Below, piece by piece: positions 37,009-46,471 of a stretch of 64,000 bases of DNA (positions within the stretch are counted from its first letter, which is position 1; each line of letters starts with the position of its first letter). Under the pieces are notes generated by a model that was not told the DNA's origin, did not search any database, and saw only the letters and a list, made by a program, of their open reading frames with translations. The position numbers were made by a program, and so were the translations under genes. This stretch comes from UBA1858 sp045105615 (lineage in GTDB: Bacteria; Pseudomonadota; Gammaproteobacteria; UBA4575): NCBI GenBank assembly GCA_045105615.1, contig JBGCDS010000007.1:62001-126000 (forward strand), read 5' to 3'.

Positions 37009-37893
37009 TCAATCTTGGCAGTGTAGCTCACAATGACCATTTTCCACTTGTATAGTAGAATGATGAATGCCAAATTTTTCTCTTAATTGATCTGCTGCTT
37101 GATGCAGTAGATCATCATCTATTTTAGCGGAAGATCGCAATATATGTGCTGTTAGTGCGACCTGTGTAGTGCTCATTGCCCATACGTGAAGATCATGAAT
37201 TTCACTTACATCGGGTAGACTGAGTAGGTACTCTCGAACTGATTCAATGTCTATATTGGTAGGGACTCCGTCTACTGACAAATTAAAGGAATCTTTAATT
37301 AACCCCCAAGAGCTAATTGCAATTACAATAATGATTAATAGGCTTAATAACGGATCTATTAATAACCATCCTGTGAAGTAAATGACGATGCCGCCAATGA
37401 CAACGGCAACAGAGACTAATCCATCAGCAATCATATGCAGAAAAGCGCCTTTGACATTTAAATCTTCATCTTTGTGACTAACAAACAATGCGGCGGTGAT
37501 GAAATTGATGACTATACCAACACTAGCGACAATAATAATTGTAATGCTATCTGGCTCCACTAATGAATTTAGTCGTTGAATTGCTTCAATAGCAATTAAT
37601 GCCATCGTAATTGCCAATGTTACGCCGCTGACTAAAGCAGCAAGTATGGTTGCACGTCTATAACCATAGGTATGACTATTGGTAGGTTTCGCTGAAGCAA
37701 GAATATTGGCGCCCCAAGCAAGCAGCAGTACTAGGACATCACTAAAATTGTGGCCAGCATCTGCTAATAAAGATAATGAGTCAGATAAAAATCCAAAGGT
37801 GGCTTCAATAATGACGTAGGTAATATTAATTACCGCACCAATTAAAAAAGATTTATTACTTGATGGCGTTGAATGATGGTGATGGTGATGCAT
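37009..37893 (-). CDS. Cation diffusion facilitator (CzcD/ZitB-type metal exporter)
   Basis: A protein of 294 residues with six membrane segments in the first 200 residues. The metal-site motif SLSLLADAGHNFSDV (about 39-53) has the HD-type Asp/His pair typical of Zn2+ transport, with a second site around HMIADGLVS. The N-terminus is a run of six His directly after Met, a likely zinc buffer. It exports Zn2+ or related ions from cytosol to periplasm using the proton gradient. It converges on the DUF1223 gene with 9 bp between stops. Confidence 0.92.
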   Translation of the reverse strand: MHHHHHHSTPSSNKSFLIGAVINITYVIIEATFGFLSDSLSLLADAGHNFSDVLVLLLAWGANILASAKPTNSHTYGYRRATILAALVSGVTLAITMALIAIEAIQRLNSLVEPDSITIIIVASVGIVINFITAALFVSHKDEDLNVKGAFLHMIADGLVSVAVVIGGIVIYFTGWLLIDPLLSLLIIIVIAISSWGLIKDSFNLSVDGVPTNIDIESVREYLLSLPDVSEIHDLHVWAMSTTQVALTAHILRSSAKIDDDLLHQAADQLREKFGIHHSTIQVENGHCELHCQD

Positions 37894-38312
37894 GTTATCT
37901 TTACCGGGCTCGCTGGTTGTTTCTCACGCTGTTTCAAACATTATGATGATGAAATAAATCATTATCTAACCATTAGTCATTATTATGACTTAATAATGCG
38001 GTAATTTTTTCCGCTGACTGCAACAACCTGCCAATAAATCATGGTAGGGATCATCACCTTTACACGAGTTTAGGCAAGAATTGTTGGATATTCATGTTTG
38101 ATTACTATTTCTAGTCTGTTTTGTATTTAAATAAACACCTGAAATATAACAAAATATTAGTTTTCTCTAGCAGTTTTATAGCAATTTGTCGTTCTGCCGA
38201 TACTACTACTAGGTATCAATTGGCATAAAAATAGCTTTATTCTTGAATGAGTTATTTTGCGCAGGCTCAAGGCGTAATGCTGTCATCATTGGAACTAGAT
38301 TAAAACTAAATA
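37894..38312. promoter_or_regulatory. Divergent region upstream of nqr operon, 419 bp
   Basis: Noncoding DNA between the CDF exporter and nqrA; it must contain both promoters. There is an AT-rich stretch with repeated ATTAT/ATAATG words near 37945-38010, but no recognisable operator, riboswitch or RNA gene. Confidence 0.4.
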
Positions 38313-39662
38313 ATGCAATTCAAAATCAATAAGGGCTTACAACTGCCTATTACAGGTGCGCCTAAGCAAATAATCGAAGGTGCGCCGGCGATATCGCGTG
38401 TGGCTGTGCTTGGCAGAGAACATGTGGGGATGAAGCCCACTATGTTGGTTAAGGAAGGTGATCGAGTGAAACTTGGTCAACCTTTATTTACGGACAAGAA
38501 AAATCCTCGTGTTCAGTATGTCGCACCTGGTGCAGGTGAGGTTGAAGTGATACATCGTGGTGCAAGACGCGTGTTTCAATCACTGGTTATTCGTCTAGAA
38601 GGTGACGAGGAGATTACTTTCTCTTCATTTGATTCTGAGCAGATAAAAAAACTAGATAGAGACAGTATAGTAGAACAATTACTGAGCTCAGGTTTGTGGG
38701 TGGCGATGAGAACCCGGCCATATAGCAAATCTCCTAATCCAGACAACAATCCTAATTCAATCTTTGTGACGGCAATGGATACGAGACCTTTGGCGGCTAA
38801 TCCAAATGTCATTATCAATCAATATCAACAAGATTTTGATAATGGGTTAAATGTGTTAGCACGCCTAACGGAAGGCAACGTTTATGTCTGTTGTGCTCAA
38901 GAGAATACGTTGGATGTACAAGAATGTTCACAAGTTAAAAAGGTAACCTTTGATGGACCACATCCTGCGGGAATTCCAGGAACACATATTCATTATCTTG
39001 ATCCTGTAACTAGTAATAAATCAGTGTGGCATTTGAATTATCAAGACGTCATTGCTTATGGGAAATTATTTACAGAAGGAAGAATATGGACAGATCGTAT
39101 TATTTCTTTAGCGGGTCCAGCAATTAAAACTCCGCGACTGCTAAGTGTGCGTCTAGGCGCTAGTACTAACGATATTATTGAAAACGAAATTAAATCGGGT
39201 GAATGTCGAATAATTTCTGGTTCAGCATTGTCTGGCTGGCGAGCAGCGGGTTGGGCAAGTTTTCTTGGTCGGTTTAATTTACAAGTTACAGCAATATTTG
39301 AAGGGAGAGAAAGAGAATTCTTCGGTTGGATAGTGCCGGGCATGAAAAAATATTCTAAATCAAATGCACTGTTATCTAGTTTTTTTAGAAAACAAGCCAA
39401 GTTTGATTTTACCACTTCGCAAAATGGCAGCCCGCGTGCCATGGTGCCTATTGGGGTTTACGAAAGGGTAATGCCACTAGATATTCTTCCTACGCAACTG
39501 CTGCGGGCATTAGTGACAAAAGATACTGATCTCGCGCAAGCTTTGGGGTGTCTTGAACTAGATGAAGAGGATTTGGCGTTATGTACCTTTGTATGTCCAA
39601 GCAAATATGAATTTGGTCCTATGCTAAGAGAAAATCTTATCCAAATTGAGAAGGAAGGTTAA
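38313..39662 (+). CDS. nqrA: Na+-translocating NADH:quinone reductase subunit A
   Basis: A protein of 449 residues beginning MQFKINKGLQLPITGAPKQ, the standard NqrA start. It is a peripheral cytosolic subunit of the six-subunit Na+ pump. The ribosome-binding site is weak. First gene of an intact nqrABCDEF operon; its stop overlaps nqrB by one base. Confidence 0.96.
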   Translation: MQFKINKGLQLPITGAPKQIIEGAPAISRVAVLGREHVGMKPTMLVKEGDRVKLGQPLFTDKKNPRVQYVAPGAGEVEVIHRGARRVFQSLVIRLEGDEEITFSSFDSEQIKKLDRDSIVEQLLSSGLWVAMRTRPYSKSPNPDNNPNSIFVTAMDTRPLAANPNVIINQYQQDFDNGLNVLARLTEGNVYVCCAQENTLDVQECSQVKKVTFDGPHPAGIPGTHIHYLDPVTSNKSVWHLNYQDVIAYGKLFTEGRIWTDRIISLAGPAIKTPRLLSVRLGASTNDIIENEIKSGECRIISGSALSGWRAAGWASFLGRFNLQVTAIFEGREREFFGWIVPGMKKYSKSNALLSSFFRKQAKFDFTTSQNGSPRAMVPIGVYERVMPLDILPTQLLRALVTKDTDLAQALGCLELDEEDLALCTFVCPSKYEFGPMLRENLIQIEKEG

Positions 39663-40873
39663 TGTCAAGGTTAAGAAAATATTTGGATAGCATACACCCA
39701 CACTTTATTAAGGGCGGGCGATATGAAAAATTTTATTCATTATATGAAATGGTGGATACATTTTTATATACGCCATCTGATGTTACACCACATGCTCCGC
39801 ATGCAAGAGATGCGTTAGATATTAAGCGTGTGATGACTTATGTAGTAATAGCAACGTTACCTTGCATAATGATCGGGCTGTGGAATATTGGCTACCAAGC
39901 TAATACAGCAATGGCATTGATGGGGATAGAGCAAGCGCCAGGTTGGCGAGGTTCAATATTATCATTATTTGGTTTTGCTTATGATGCGAGTAACCCGCTG
40001 GGTAACTTCATGCATGGTTTTATGTATTTTCTCCCTATTTATGCTGTCACTTTGTTAGTTGGTGGTATTTGGGAGGTCGTTTTTGCTGCAGTTCGAAATC
40101 ATGAAGTTAATGAAGGATTCTTAGTTACTTCAATGTTATTCGCATTAACCTTGCCACCAGATATTCCATTGTGGCAAGTGGCTTTAGGCATTAGTTTTGG
40201 TGTTGTAATCGGTAAAGAAGTATTCGGTGGTACGGGTAAAAACTTTTTAAATCCTGCATTAACTGGCCGATGTTTCCTGTTTTTTGCTTATCCCGCTCAT
40301 ATGTCTGGTGATGCGGTGTGGACAGCTGTCGATGGATTCTCAGGGGCAACACCTCTTGGTTTAGCAGCACTAGATGGCATGCAGGCAATATTTGCTAATG
40401 GTGTTACCTGGACGCAAGCATTCATGGGTTCCATTCAGGGTTCAATTGGTTCCACTTCAACCTTTGCATGCATTCTTGGTGGGATGTTCTTGATGTATAC
40501 ACGTATTGCATCATGGAGAATTATATTTGGTGTGTTTGCAGGAATGGTTGTTACCTCTACACTATTAAACTGGATTGGCAGTGATACAAATCCTATGTTT
40601 GCAATGCCGTGGTATTGGCATTTAACACTTGGGGGATTTGCCTTTGGCATGATGTATATGGCAACTGATCCTGTTTCTGCATCAATGACGGATGTTGGAA
40701 GGTGGACGTTTGGCTTTTTGATTGGCTTTATGACTGTATTGATCCGTGTCATTAATCCTGCATTTCCTGAAGGTATTATGTTGGCAATTTTATTCGCTAA
40801 TATCTTTGCTCCTCTGATTGATTATTTTGTGGTGCAAGCCAATGTGAGGAGGCGTAAACGAAATTATGTCTAA
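39662..40873 (+). CDS. nqrB: Na+-NQR subunit B
   Basis: A protein of 403 residues with about ten membrane segments. SGAT at 227-230 contains the Thr (T230) that carries covalently bound FMN. It also takes part in Na+ passage and quinone binding. It overlaps nqrC by 8 bp. Confidence 0.96.
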   Translation: MSRLRKYLDSIHPHFIKGGRYEKFYSLYEMVDTFLYTPSDVTPHAPHARDALDIKRVMTYVVIATLPCIMIGLWNIGYQANTAMALMGIEQAPGWRGSILSLFGFAYDASNPLGNFMHGFMYFLPIYAVTLLVGGIWEVVFAAVRNHEVNEGFLVTSMLFALTLPPDIPLWQVALGISFGVVIGKEVFGGTGKNFLNPALTGRCFLFFAYPAHMSGDAVWTAVDGFSGATPLGLAALDGMQAIFANGVTWTQAFMGSIQGSIGSTSTFACILGGMFLMYTRIASWRIIFGVFAGMVVTSTLLNWIGSDTNPMFAMPWYWHLTLGGFAFGMMYMATDPVSASMTDVGRWTFGFLIGFMTVLIRVINPAFPEGIMLAILFANIFAPLIDYFVVQANVRRRKRNYV

Positions 40874-41639
40874 AGATAGCACTACAAATATTTTATTGGT
40901 CGCCATCATGTTGTGCTTGGTATGTTCTGTGATTGTTTCTACCGCAGCGGTGAAATTAAGACCGCTACAAGAAACAAATAAAGTGCTTGATCAAAAAATC
41001 AACATATTAAAAGTATCTGGACTATGGGAGGAAGGAGCAGATATTGAAAATCTATTTTCTTCTATAGAAACGCGAGTGATTAATCTAGATACAGGTGAAG
41101 TGGCTGATGAAATAGACTCTAAAATATTTGATCAGCGAAAATTTTCAAAGATAAGTGATTTGAGTATTGAATTAGAAAGTGATGTTGATGTTGCCAATAT
41201 TAACCGTCGTTCTAACTTCGCAAAGATTTACTTGGTCAAAGAAAATGGTCTAGTCGATCGCTATGTATTTCCGGTTCATGGGTATGGTCTTTGGTCTACT
41301 TTATATGGCTATGTCACCTTAGAAAAAGATATGAATACTATTTACGCGCTTAAATTTTATGATCACCGAGAAACACCTGGGTTAGGTGGTGAAGTTGACA
41401 ATATAAAGTGGCAGACATCATGGAAAGGCAAAAAACTGTTTGATGTTGAAGATCAATTAGCATTAACAGTAGTCAAGGGTGCAGTAGTCCCCGGCAATGA
41501 AAAAGAAAGCTATCAAGTTGATGGTTTGTCAGGGGCGACACTTACCAGTAATGGGGTAACTAATATGTTTCATTTCTGGATGGGTGAATATGGATTTGAG
41601 AAATTTATGAATAAAATACGTGATGGAGAAGTATTATGA
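40866..41639 (+). CDS. nqrC: Na+-NQR subunit C
   Basis: A protein of 257 residues with one N-terminal membrane helix and a periplasmic domain. SGATLTSNGVTN at 222-233 gives the second covalent FMN site at T225. It overlaps nqrD by 4 bp. Confidence 0.96.
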   Translation: MSKDSTTNILLVAIMLCLVCSVIVSTAAVKLRPLQETNKVLDQKINILKVSGLWEEGADIENLFSSIETRVINLDTGEVADEIDSKIFDQRKFSKISDLSIELESDVDVANINRRSNFAKIYLVKENGLVDRYVFPVHGYGLWSTLYGYVTLEKDMNTIYALKFYDHRETPGLGGEVDNIKWQTSWKGKKLFDVEDQLALTVVKGAVVPGNEKESYQVDGLSGATLTSNGVTNMFHFWMGEYGFEKFMNKIRDGEVL

Positions 41640-42298
41640 GCGGCAATGCAAAAAAAGTAGTTCTCGACCCGCTGATCGATAACAATCCAATCACGCTGCA
41701 AATATTAGGAATTTGTTCGGCATTAGCAGTAACAACGACACTAGGCGCGGCGTTAATAATGTGTTTAGCATTAACCTCTGTCACCGCATTATCGAATGCT
41801 TCAATAAGCATGATTCGAGACCATATTCCTAGCAGCATACGAATTATTGTTCAGATGACAATTATTGCATCGTTAGTAATTGTCGTAGATGAAATATTGA
41901 AAGCTTATGCTTATGAAGCGAGTAAAACTTTGTCAGTATTTGTTGGTTTGATTATTACTAATTGTATCGTACTTGGAAGGGCAGAGGCATTTGCAATGAA
42001 AAACCCAGTCGGCATTAGTTTCTTAGATGGTGTTGGTAACGGGTTAGGTTACAGCGTGGTGCTTATTTCAGTCGCGGTTGTCAGAGAATTATTTGGATCA
42101 GGTTCTTTGCTCGGTTACACAATATTACCGTTGACTAAAGATGGTGGTTGGTATGAGCCAAATGGATTGATGTTATTACCTCCTAGTGCATTCTTTATTA
42201 TTGGATTAATGATTTGGGCGATACGTTCTTGGAAACCTCAGCAGGTCGAGAAACGTGAATATCAAGTACACCGCATACACCGTACGGAGACGTACTAA
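41636..42298 (+). CDS. nqrD: Na+-NQR subunit D
   Basis: A protein of 220 residues with six membrane helices. The segment TNCIVLGRAEAFAMKNPV (about 101-118) holds Cys ligands shared with NqrE for the intramembrane iron centre. It overlaps nqrE by one base. Confidence 0.96.
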   Translation: MSGNAKKVVLDPLIDNNPITLQILGICSALAVTTTLGAALIMCLALTSVTALSNASISMIRDHIPSSIRIIVQMTIIASLVIVVDEILKAYAYEASKTLSVFVGLIITNCIVLGRAEAFAMKNPVGISFLDGVGNGLGYSVVLISVAVVRELFGSGSLLGYTILPLTKDGGWYEPNGLMLLPPSAFFIIGLMIWAIRSWKPQQVEKREYQVHRIHRTETY

Positions 42299-42906
42299 TG
42301 GAAGCAACGATCAGTTTACTAATAAAGGCGATATTTGTTGAAAACTTAGCACTGTCTTTCTTTCTAGGTATGTGCACATTTTTAGCGGTGTCAAAAAAAA
42401 TTGAAACTGCATTGGGCTTAGGTGCGGCAGTGATTGCTGTACAAGTAATTACTGTGCCGGCAAATAATCTACTGTTTCAATACGTACTAAAGGATGGCGC
42501 GCTGTCTTGGATGGGTTTTCCTGAGGTAGATCTAAGTTTCTTGGGTTTGATCAGTTACATAGGTGTGATTGCAGCCATGGTGCAAATTATGGAAATGATA
42601 TTAGATAGATTTTTCCCTGCATTGTATAACGCACTTGGTGTGTTCTTGCCTTTAATTACGGTTAACTGCGCTATTTTAGGCGGATCATTATTTATGGTTG
42701 AGCGCGATTATAACTTTACTGAAAGTGTTACTTATGGAATAGGTTCTGGCATAGGTTGGGCATTAGCCATTACCGCCTTAGCAGGGATCAGAGAAAAGTT
42801 AAAATACAGTGATGTACCAGATGGTCTGCAAGGCTTAGGCATTACCTTTATTACTGTGGGATTAATGTCAATGGGATTTATGGCATTTTCTGGTATTCAA
42901 TTATAG
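42298..42906 (+). CDS. nqrE: Na+-NQR subunit E
   Basis: A protein of 202 residues with six membrane helices, inverted relative to NqrD. FLGMCTFLAVSKK near the N-terminus and VNCAILGGSLFM around 120 carry the iron-centre cysteines. It is followed 17 bp later by nqrF. Confidence 0.96.
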   Translation: MEATISLLIKAIFVENLALSFFLGMCTFLAVSKKIETALGLGAAVIAVQVITVPANNLLFQYVLKDGALSWMGFPEVDLSFLGLISYIGVIAAMVQIMEMILDRFFPALYNALGVFLPLITVNCAILGGSLFMVERDYNFTESVTYGIGSGIGWALAITALAGIREKLKYSDVPDGLQGLGITFITVGLMSMGFMAFSGIQL

Positions 42907-42923
42907 AACACGGAAGTATTGCT

Positions 42924-44147
42924 ATGATGGAAATTACATTAGGCGTAACATTTTTTTCAGCGATTGTTGTATCGTTAGTAATATTGATTCTGTATGCAAA
43001 ATCAAAACTGGTTTCAAGTGGCAATGTCACAATTACCATTAATGGTGAGAAAGAAGTCATTGCGCCTGTAGGCGGTAAGTTGCTTGCTACACTTTCAGAA
43101 GCTAATTTATTTGTACCATCAGCTTGTGGCGGCGGCGGGACATGTGCTCAATGCCGTGTGAGAATATTTGATGGTGGTGGTGCCTTATTGCCTACTGAAG
43201 AATCTCATATTAATAAGCGTGAGGCTGCACATGGTGATCGTTTATCTTGTCAAGTTGCAGTTAAGCAGGATATGAATATTGAAGTTCCTGAAGAAGTGTT
43301 TGGAGTTAAAAAATGGGAATGTACAGTAGAATCAAATGAAAATGTTGCAACATTCATTAAGAATTTTGTCGTACGTTTACCCGAAGGTGAAGACGTAAAC
43401 TTTCGTGCTGGTGGATATATCCAAATTGAGTGCCCACCTCATTTGGTTAAATATAAAGATTTTGATATCCAAGAAAAATTTCAAGAAGATTGGGATCGCT
43501 TTAATTTATGGCAATATGAATCTAAAGTGGATGATGTTGTTACTCGCGCGTATTCCATGGCGAATTATCCAGATGAAAAAGGTAAGGTCATGTTGAATGT
43601 CAGAATTGCATCGCCACCACCAGGCGCTTCAACAGATATCCCTCCTGGCATTATGTCATCTTATATCTATAGTTTGAAACCAGGAGATAAAGTGACTATC
43701 TCTGGTCCTTTCGGTGAATTTTTTGCTCGTGATACTAAGAATGAAATGATATTTATTGGTGGTGGTGCAGGGATGGCACCTATGCGTTCACATATATTTG
43801 ATCAGTTGAAACGACTGGGCAGTAATCGAAAAATGACTTTTTGGTATGGTGCACGCAGTGCTAAAGAGATGTTCTTTGTTGAAGATTTTGATGGCCTTCA
43901 AAAGACTAATGAAAATTTCAAATGGCATGTTGCTCTATCAGATCCTCAAGAAGAAGATAATTGGCAGGGTTATAAAGGGTTTATTCATGAAGTTTTATAC
44001 GATAATTACCTGAAGGATCATCCGTCACCTGAAGATTGTGAATTTTATATCTGTGGGCCACCAATGATGAATGCCGCGGTTATTAACATGTTGCAAGGAT
44101 TGGGTGTAGAAGATGAAAATATTTTGCTGGATGACTTTGGTGGGTAA
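42924..44147 (+). CDS. nqrF: Na+-NQR subunit F, NADH-oxidising
   Basis: A protein of 407 residues: one N-terminal membrane helix (3-25), a [2Fe-2S] ferredoxin domain with cysteines C68, C74, C77 and C109, and a ferredoxin-reductase domain with the FAD motif RAYSMANYPDE and the NADH-site block FIGGGAGMAPMRSH. It takes electrons from NADH into the Na+ pump. Confidence 0.97.
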   Translation: MMEITLGVTFFSAIVVSLVILILYAKSKLVSSGNVTITINGEKEVIAPVGGKLLATLSEANLFVPSACGGGGTCAQCRVRIFDGGGALLPTEESHINKREAAHGDRLSCQVAVKQDMNIEVPEEVFGVKKWECTVESNENVATFIKNFVVRLPEGEDVNFRAGGYIQIECPPHLVKYKDFDIQEKFQEDWDRFNLWQYESKVDDVVTRAYSMANYPDEKGKVMLNVRIASPPPGASTDIPPGIMSSYIYSLKPGDKVTISGPFGEFFARDTKNEMIFIGGGAGMAPMRSHIFDQLKRLGSNRKMTFWYGARSAKEMFFVEDFDGLQKTNENFKWHVALSDPQEEDNWQGYKGFIHEVLYDNYLKDHPSPEDCEFYICGPPMMNAAVINMLQGLGVEDENILLDDFGG

Positions 44148-44159
44148 CAGGATTTTAAA

Positions 44160-44327
44160 ATGACCACATTATTATTTACTATCGGTATATTCTTATTTAT
44201 GTTTACCGCAATGATGGTAGGCATACTATTTGGTCGTATGCCGATACAGGGTTCCTGTGGTGGCATTGGTAATAAATGTTCTTCTTGCTCAAAATCATGC
44301 AGTAAGAAAATAAAGGGACAGTCATGA
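44160..44327 (+). CDS. nqrM: NqrM, Na+-NQR maturation factor
   Basis: A 55-residue protein (44160-44327). It has one membrane helix (about 4-24) and a cytosolic Cys-rich tail: GSCGGIGNKCSSCSKSC (C33, C40, C43, C47). This matches NqrM (formerly DUF539), which delivers iron for the NqrD/E centre. Its stop overlaps the following CBS gene as ATGA, and it follows nqrF by 12 bp. Confidence 0.9.
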   Translation: MTTLLFTIGIFLFMFTAMMVGILFGRMPIQGSCGGIGNKCSSCSKSCSKKIKGQS

Positions 44328-44725
44328 TCCAATCAATTGCAGTAAAAGATTATATGAGCGCAAGTTTAGTGACATTTACTCCAGAGATGGACGTAATGAA
44401 TGCTATTGATATATTGGTTAAGAATCGTATCTCTGGTGCGCCAGTCGTAGATGAACATGGCAACTTAATTGGCTTGTTGTCAGAGAAAGATTGTATGAAG
44501 GTGGCAGTTCAAGCGGGTTATTACGAGCAATTAGGTGGCAGAGTAGAGGATTACATGACTAAGCAGGTCATTACTGTAGAAGCCGAAGGTAGCGTACTGG
44601 AAGTGGCAAAGTTATTTATGGAAAAAGGGCCGCGGCGTTATCCTGTGGTAGAAGATAATCGTTTGGTTGGGCAGATTAGTCGGCGTGATGTGCTTCGCTC
44701 GTTGCTAGGAGTGAATGCTCATTAG
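44324..44725 (+). CDS. Two-CBS-domain protein in the nqr operon
   Basis: A protein of 133 residues made of two CBS domains (about 8-62 and 76-130), with VKNRISGAPVVDEHGNLIGLLSEKD and RYPVVEDNRLVGQISRRD. Tandem CBS pairs sense adenine nucleotides. Coupling to nqrM by a 4-bp overlap suggests it could tune the respiratory chain, but its partner is unknown. Its stop overlaps the convergent gene by 4 bp. Confidence 0.88.
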   Translation: MIQSIAVKDYMSASLVTFTPEMDVMNAIDILVKNRISGAPVVDEHGNLIGLLSEKDCMKVAVQAGYYEQLGGRVEDYMTKQVITVEAEGSVLEVAKLFMEKGPRRYPVVEDNRLVGQISRRDVLRSLLGVNAH

Positions 44726-46347
44726 TCTCCAGGATGGTTAGTTTTTTCGAATCCTAAGTCGTTTAATATTTTTATACTATCTTGCATGTTTTCTGACATT
44801 GGAATAAACATAAATATTTCTTGCGTGCTTCCTGAGAAAGAGTGGCTTAATACGCTCTCAATTAATGTCTTCATGTGGTTATTGTTGATTAAGCGTAAGT
44901 TCAAATCCATACAATCAATCACGGCACTATCTTTTTGATTGATAAAGTCGAATCCAAGACGCGTATATTTAGATCCTAATTTAGATAACCATGAAAATGC
45001 ATATAACTGTGAATCTTGATGGATTGTAAATAACGTATCTTCTCGTGAAAATCGATAGGTTGCATCAGAGAGTATCGACTGTCTGCTAATGTCGTTATCA
45101 CTTGGCTTGTAATCTAATAAATCGCTAAACGATTGAATGTTAGTATTTTGATGCGGTTGTTTGATTTCATAGCGATCTGATTTTATTGAATATAAGTCAA
45201 AGTCATTTCGACTATAGATTTTTGTTTTAGATTCTTTTTTGAATTGCATCTTTAACTGGTCTTTATCGATATTGCATTTTCTTAAGGCGTTGACGGCTAA
45301 GGATTTACAATTTTTCTTTAATGATTGTTTGCTTTGTTTAAGTATACTGGTATGAAAAGTTGGAATATAAAGCAAATTATGCGCATTGCTGAAGCGCTCT
45401 TTATATTCATCCCCGCCAGGGGTTAGATCGATATAGCGTATGCCTTCTTCGGTCAATAGGTTGGCCAGATAGATTAAGAATATAACTCCTGGTGAATGTT
45501 TGCTTTCTGTTGGATCGAAGGCTGATAGACCAATGTAAATACTATCTTTATCAATGTAACCATAGTGAAAGGCGAGTAGCTTTTCTCCAGCCCATAAAAC
45601 ACTAAAGTGATTATCTTTTAAGTTTCTGCTGCGCGCTTCATAAAAACTTCTTTGTAATTGATCATCTTCAAAAGCTGCATCATTATGTGCTGACTCATGC
45701 CTGAAATTGACTAGATCTGTGACCTGATTCATTAATTCCAATGCACGTGATTCTTCAGTGATACGTTCTATTTTTAATTCACCCTTGCGTTTTAATCGGT
45801 TGATTTTAGATTTAACGCTTTTGTTCTTTAATACTTTCTTGAGTTTTTCTTCATCATGTAAATCTAAAATAGGAGAATCCATCGATTCGAATTGCGCATA
45901 GATGCCAGTACTCTTCAGTTGGTTTGATCGAAGCCATGAAGTATCTGTGCCTGGCGCAATATAAGTCCATTTCCATTGTGAAAATGTGACTTCTGATTTT
46001 ATTGATTTGAACGCAGCACCAAGGAATGCATTGCTATAATTAGATATGCATAACCAGCCGCTATATTCTGCTAATTGAGCACCTGCTTGGGTTAATATCG
46101 AACTGTTCTTTTCAATAGCAAGAGGTATTAAGCCGACTAGTTCTTTAGATTCTGAATAGCCAACTACAAGTATAGGTTCAAACTGCTGTTGATAGTGGTG
46201 GAACCATAGGCTGACAAATTCTGACTGTTGAAATACAGTTTTGTGAGGTGTGTTATCCGCGAGTGATTTCCATTCGCTTAGAAAAGCCTCATCACTTGCA
46301 TGTTTGAGTGCATCATCGCCGCGGATGATTTTTACAGTGATTGTCAT
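44722..46347 (-). CDS. Large GNAT-fold protein (FemAB/BioF2-like acetyltransferase)
   Basis: A protein of 541 residues. Residues about 30-350 fit the Acetyltransf_6 (BioF2-like, FemAB-related) fold: ILVVGYSESKELVGLIPLA, AFHYGYIDKDSIYIGLSAF and YIDLTPGGDEYKERF. The C-terminal 190 residues are not clearly a second copy. Members often act on sugars or cell-surface polymers; some were annotated as cellulose synthesis accessory proteins. It lies 124 bp downstream of mfnB on the same strand, so co-transcription with cofactor genes is possible but unproven. Confidence 0.7.
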   Translation of the reverse strand: MTITVKIIRGDDALKHASDEAFLSEWKSLADNTPHKTVFQQSEFVSLWFHHYQQQFEPILVVGYSESKELVGLIPLAIEKNSSILTQAGAQLAEYSGWLCISNYSNAFLGAAFKSIKSEVTFSQWKWTYIAPGTDTSWLRSNQLKSTGIYAQFESMDSPILDLHDEEKLKKVLKNKSVKSKINRLKRKGELKIERITEESRALELMNQVTDLVNFRHESAHNDAAFEDDQLQRSFYEARSRNLKDNHFSVLWAGEKLLAFHYGYIDKDSIYIGLSAFDPTESKHSPGVIFLIYLANLLTEEGIRYIDLTPGGDEYKERFSNAHNLLYIPTFHTSILKQSKQSLKKNCKSLAVNALRKCNIDKDQLKMQFKKESKTKIYSRNDFDLYSIKSDRYEIKQPHQNTNIQSFSDLLDYKPSDNDISRQSILSDATYRFSREDTLFTIHQDSQLYAFSWLSKLGSKYTRLGFDFINQKDSAVIDCMDLNLRLINNNHMKTLIESVLSHSFSGSTQEIFMFIPMSENMQDSIKILNDLGFEKTNHPGD

Positions 46348-46471
46348 ATGTTTGGGGGATATAAATCAGATTATTCACTATTATAACAATTTGTTAGGGT
46401 GAATAATTTGACCTTATAGTCAGTTCAGAGCTTGATTTAACTAACACCTGAGCTAGATTAAAGATGAAGCT

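Noticed and set aside
44722..44725. Overlap of the CBS and GNAT stop codons as a sign of sequence error
   Set aside because: Both proteins end naturally; a 4-bp convergent stop overlap is normal.
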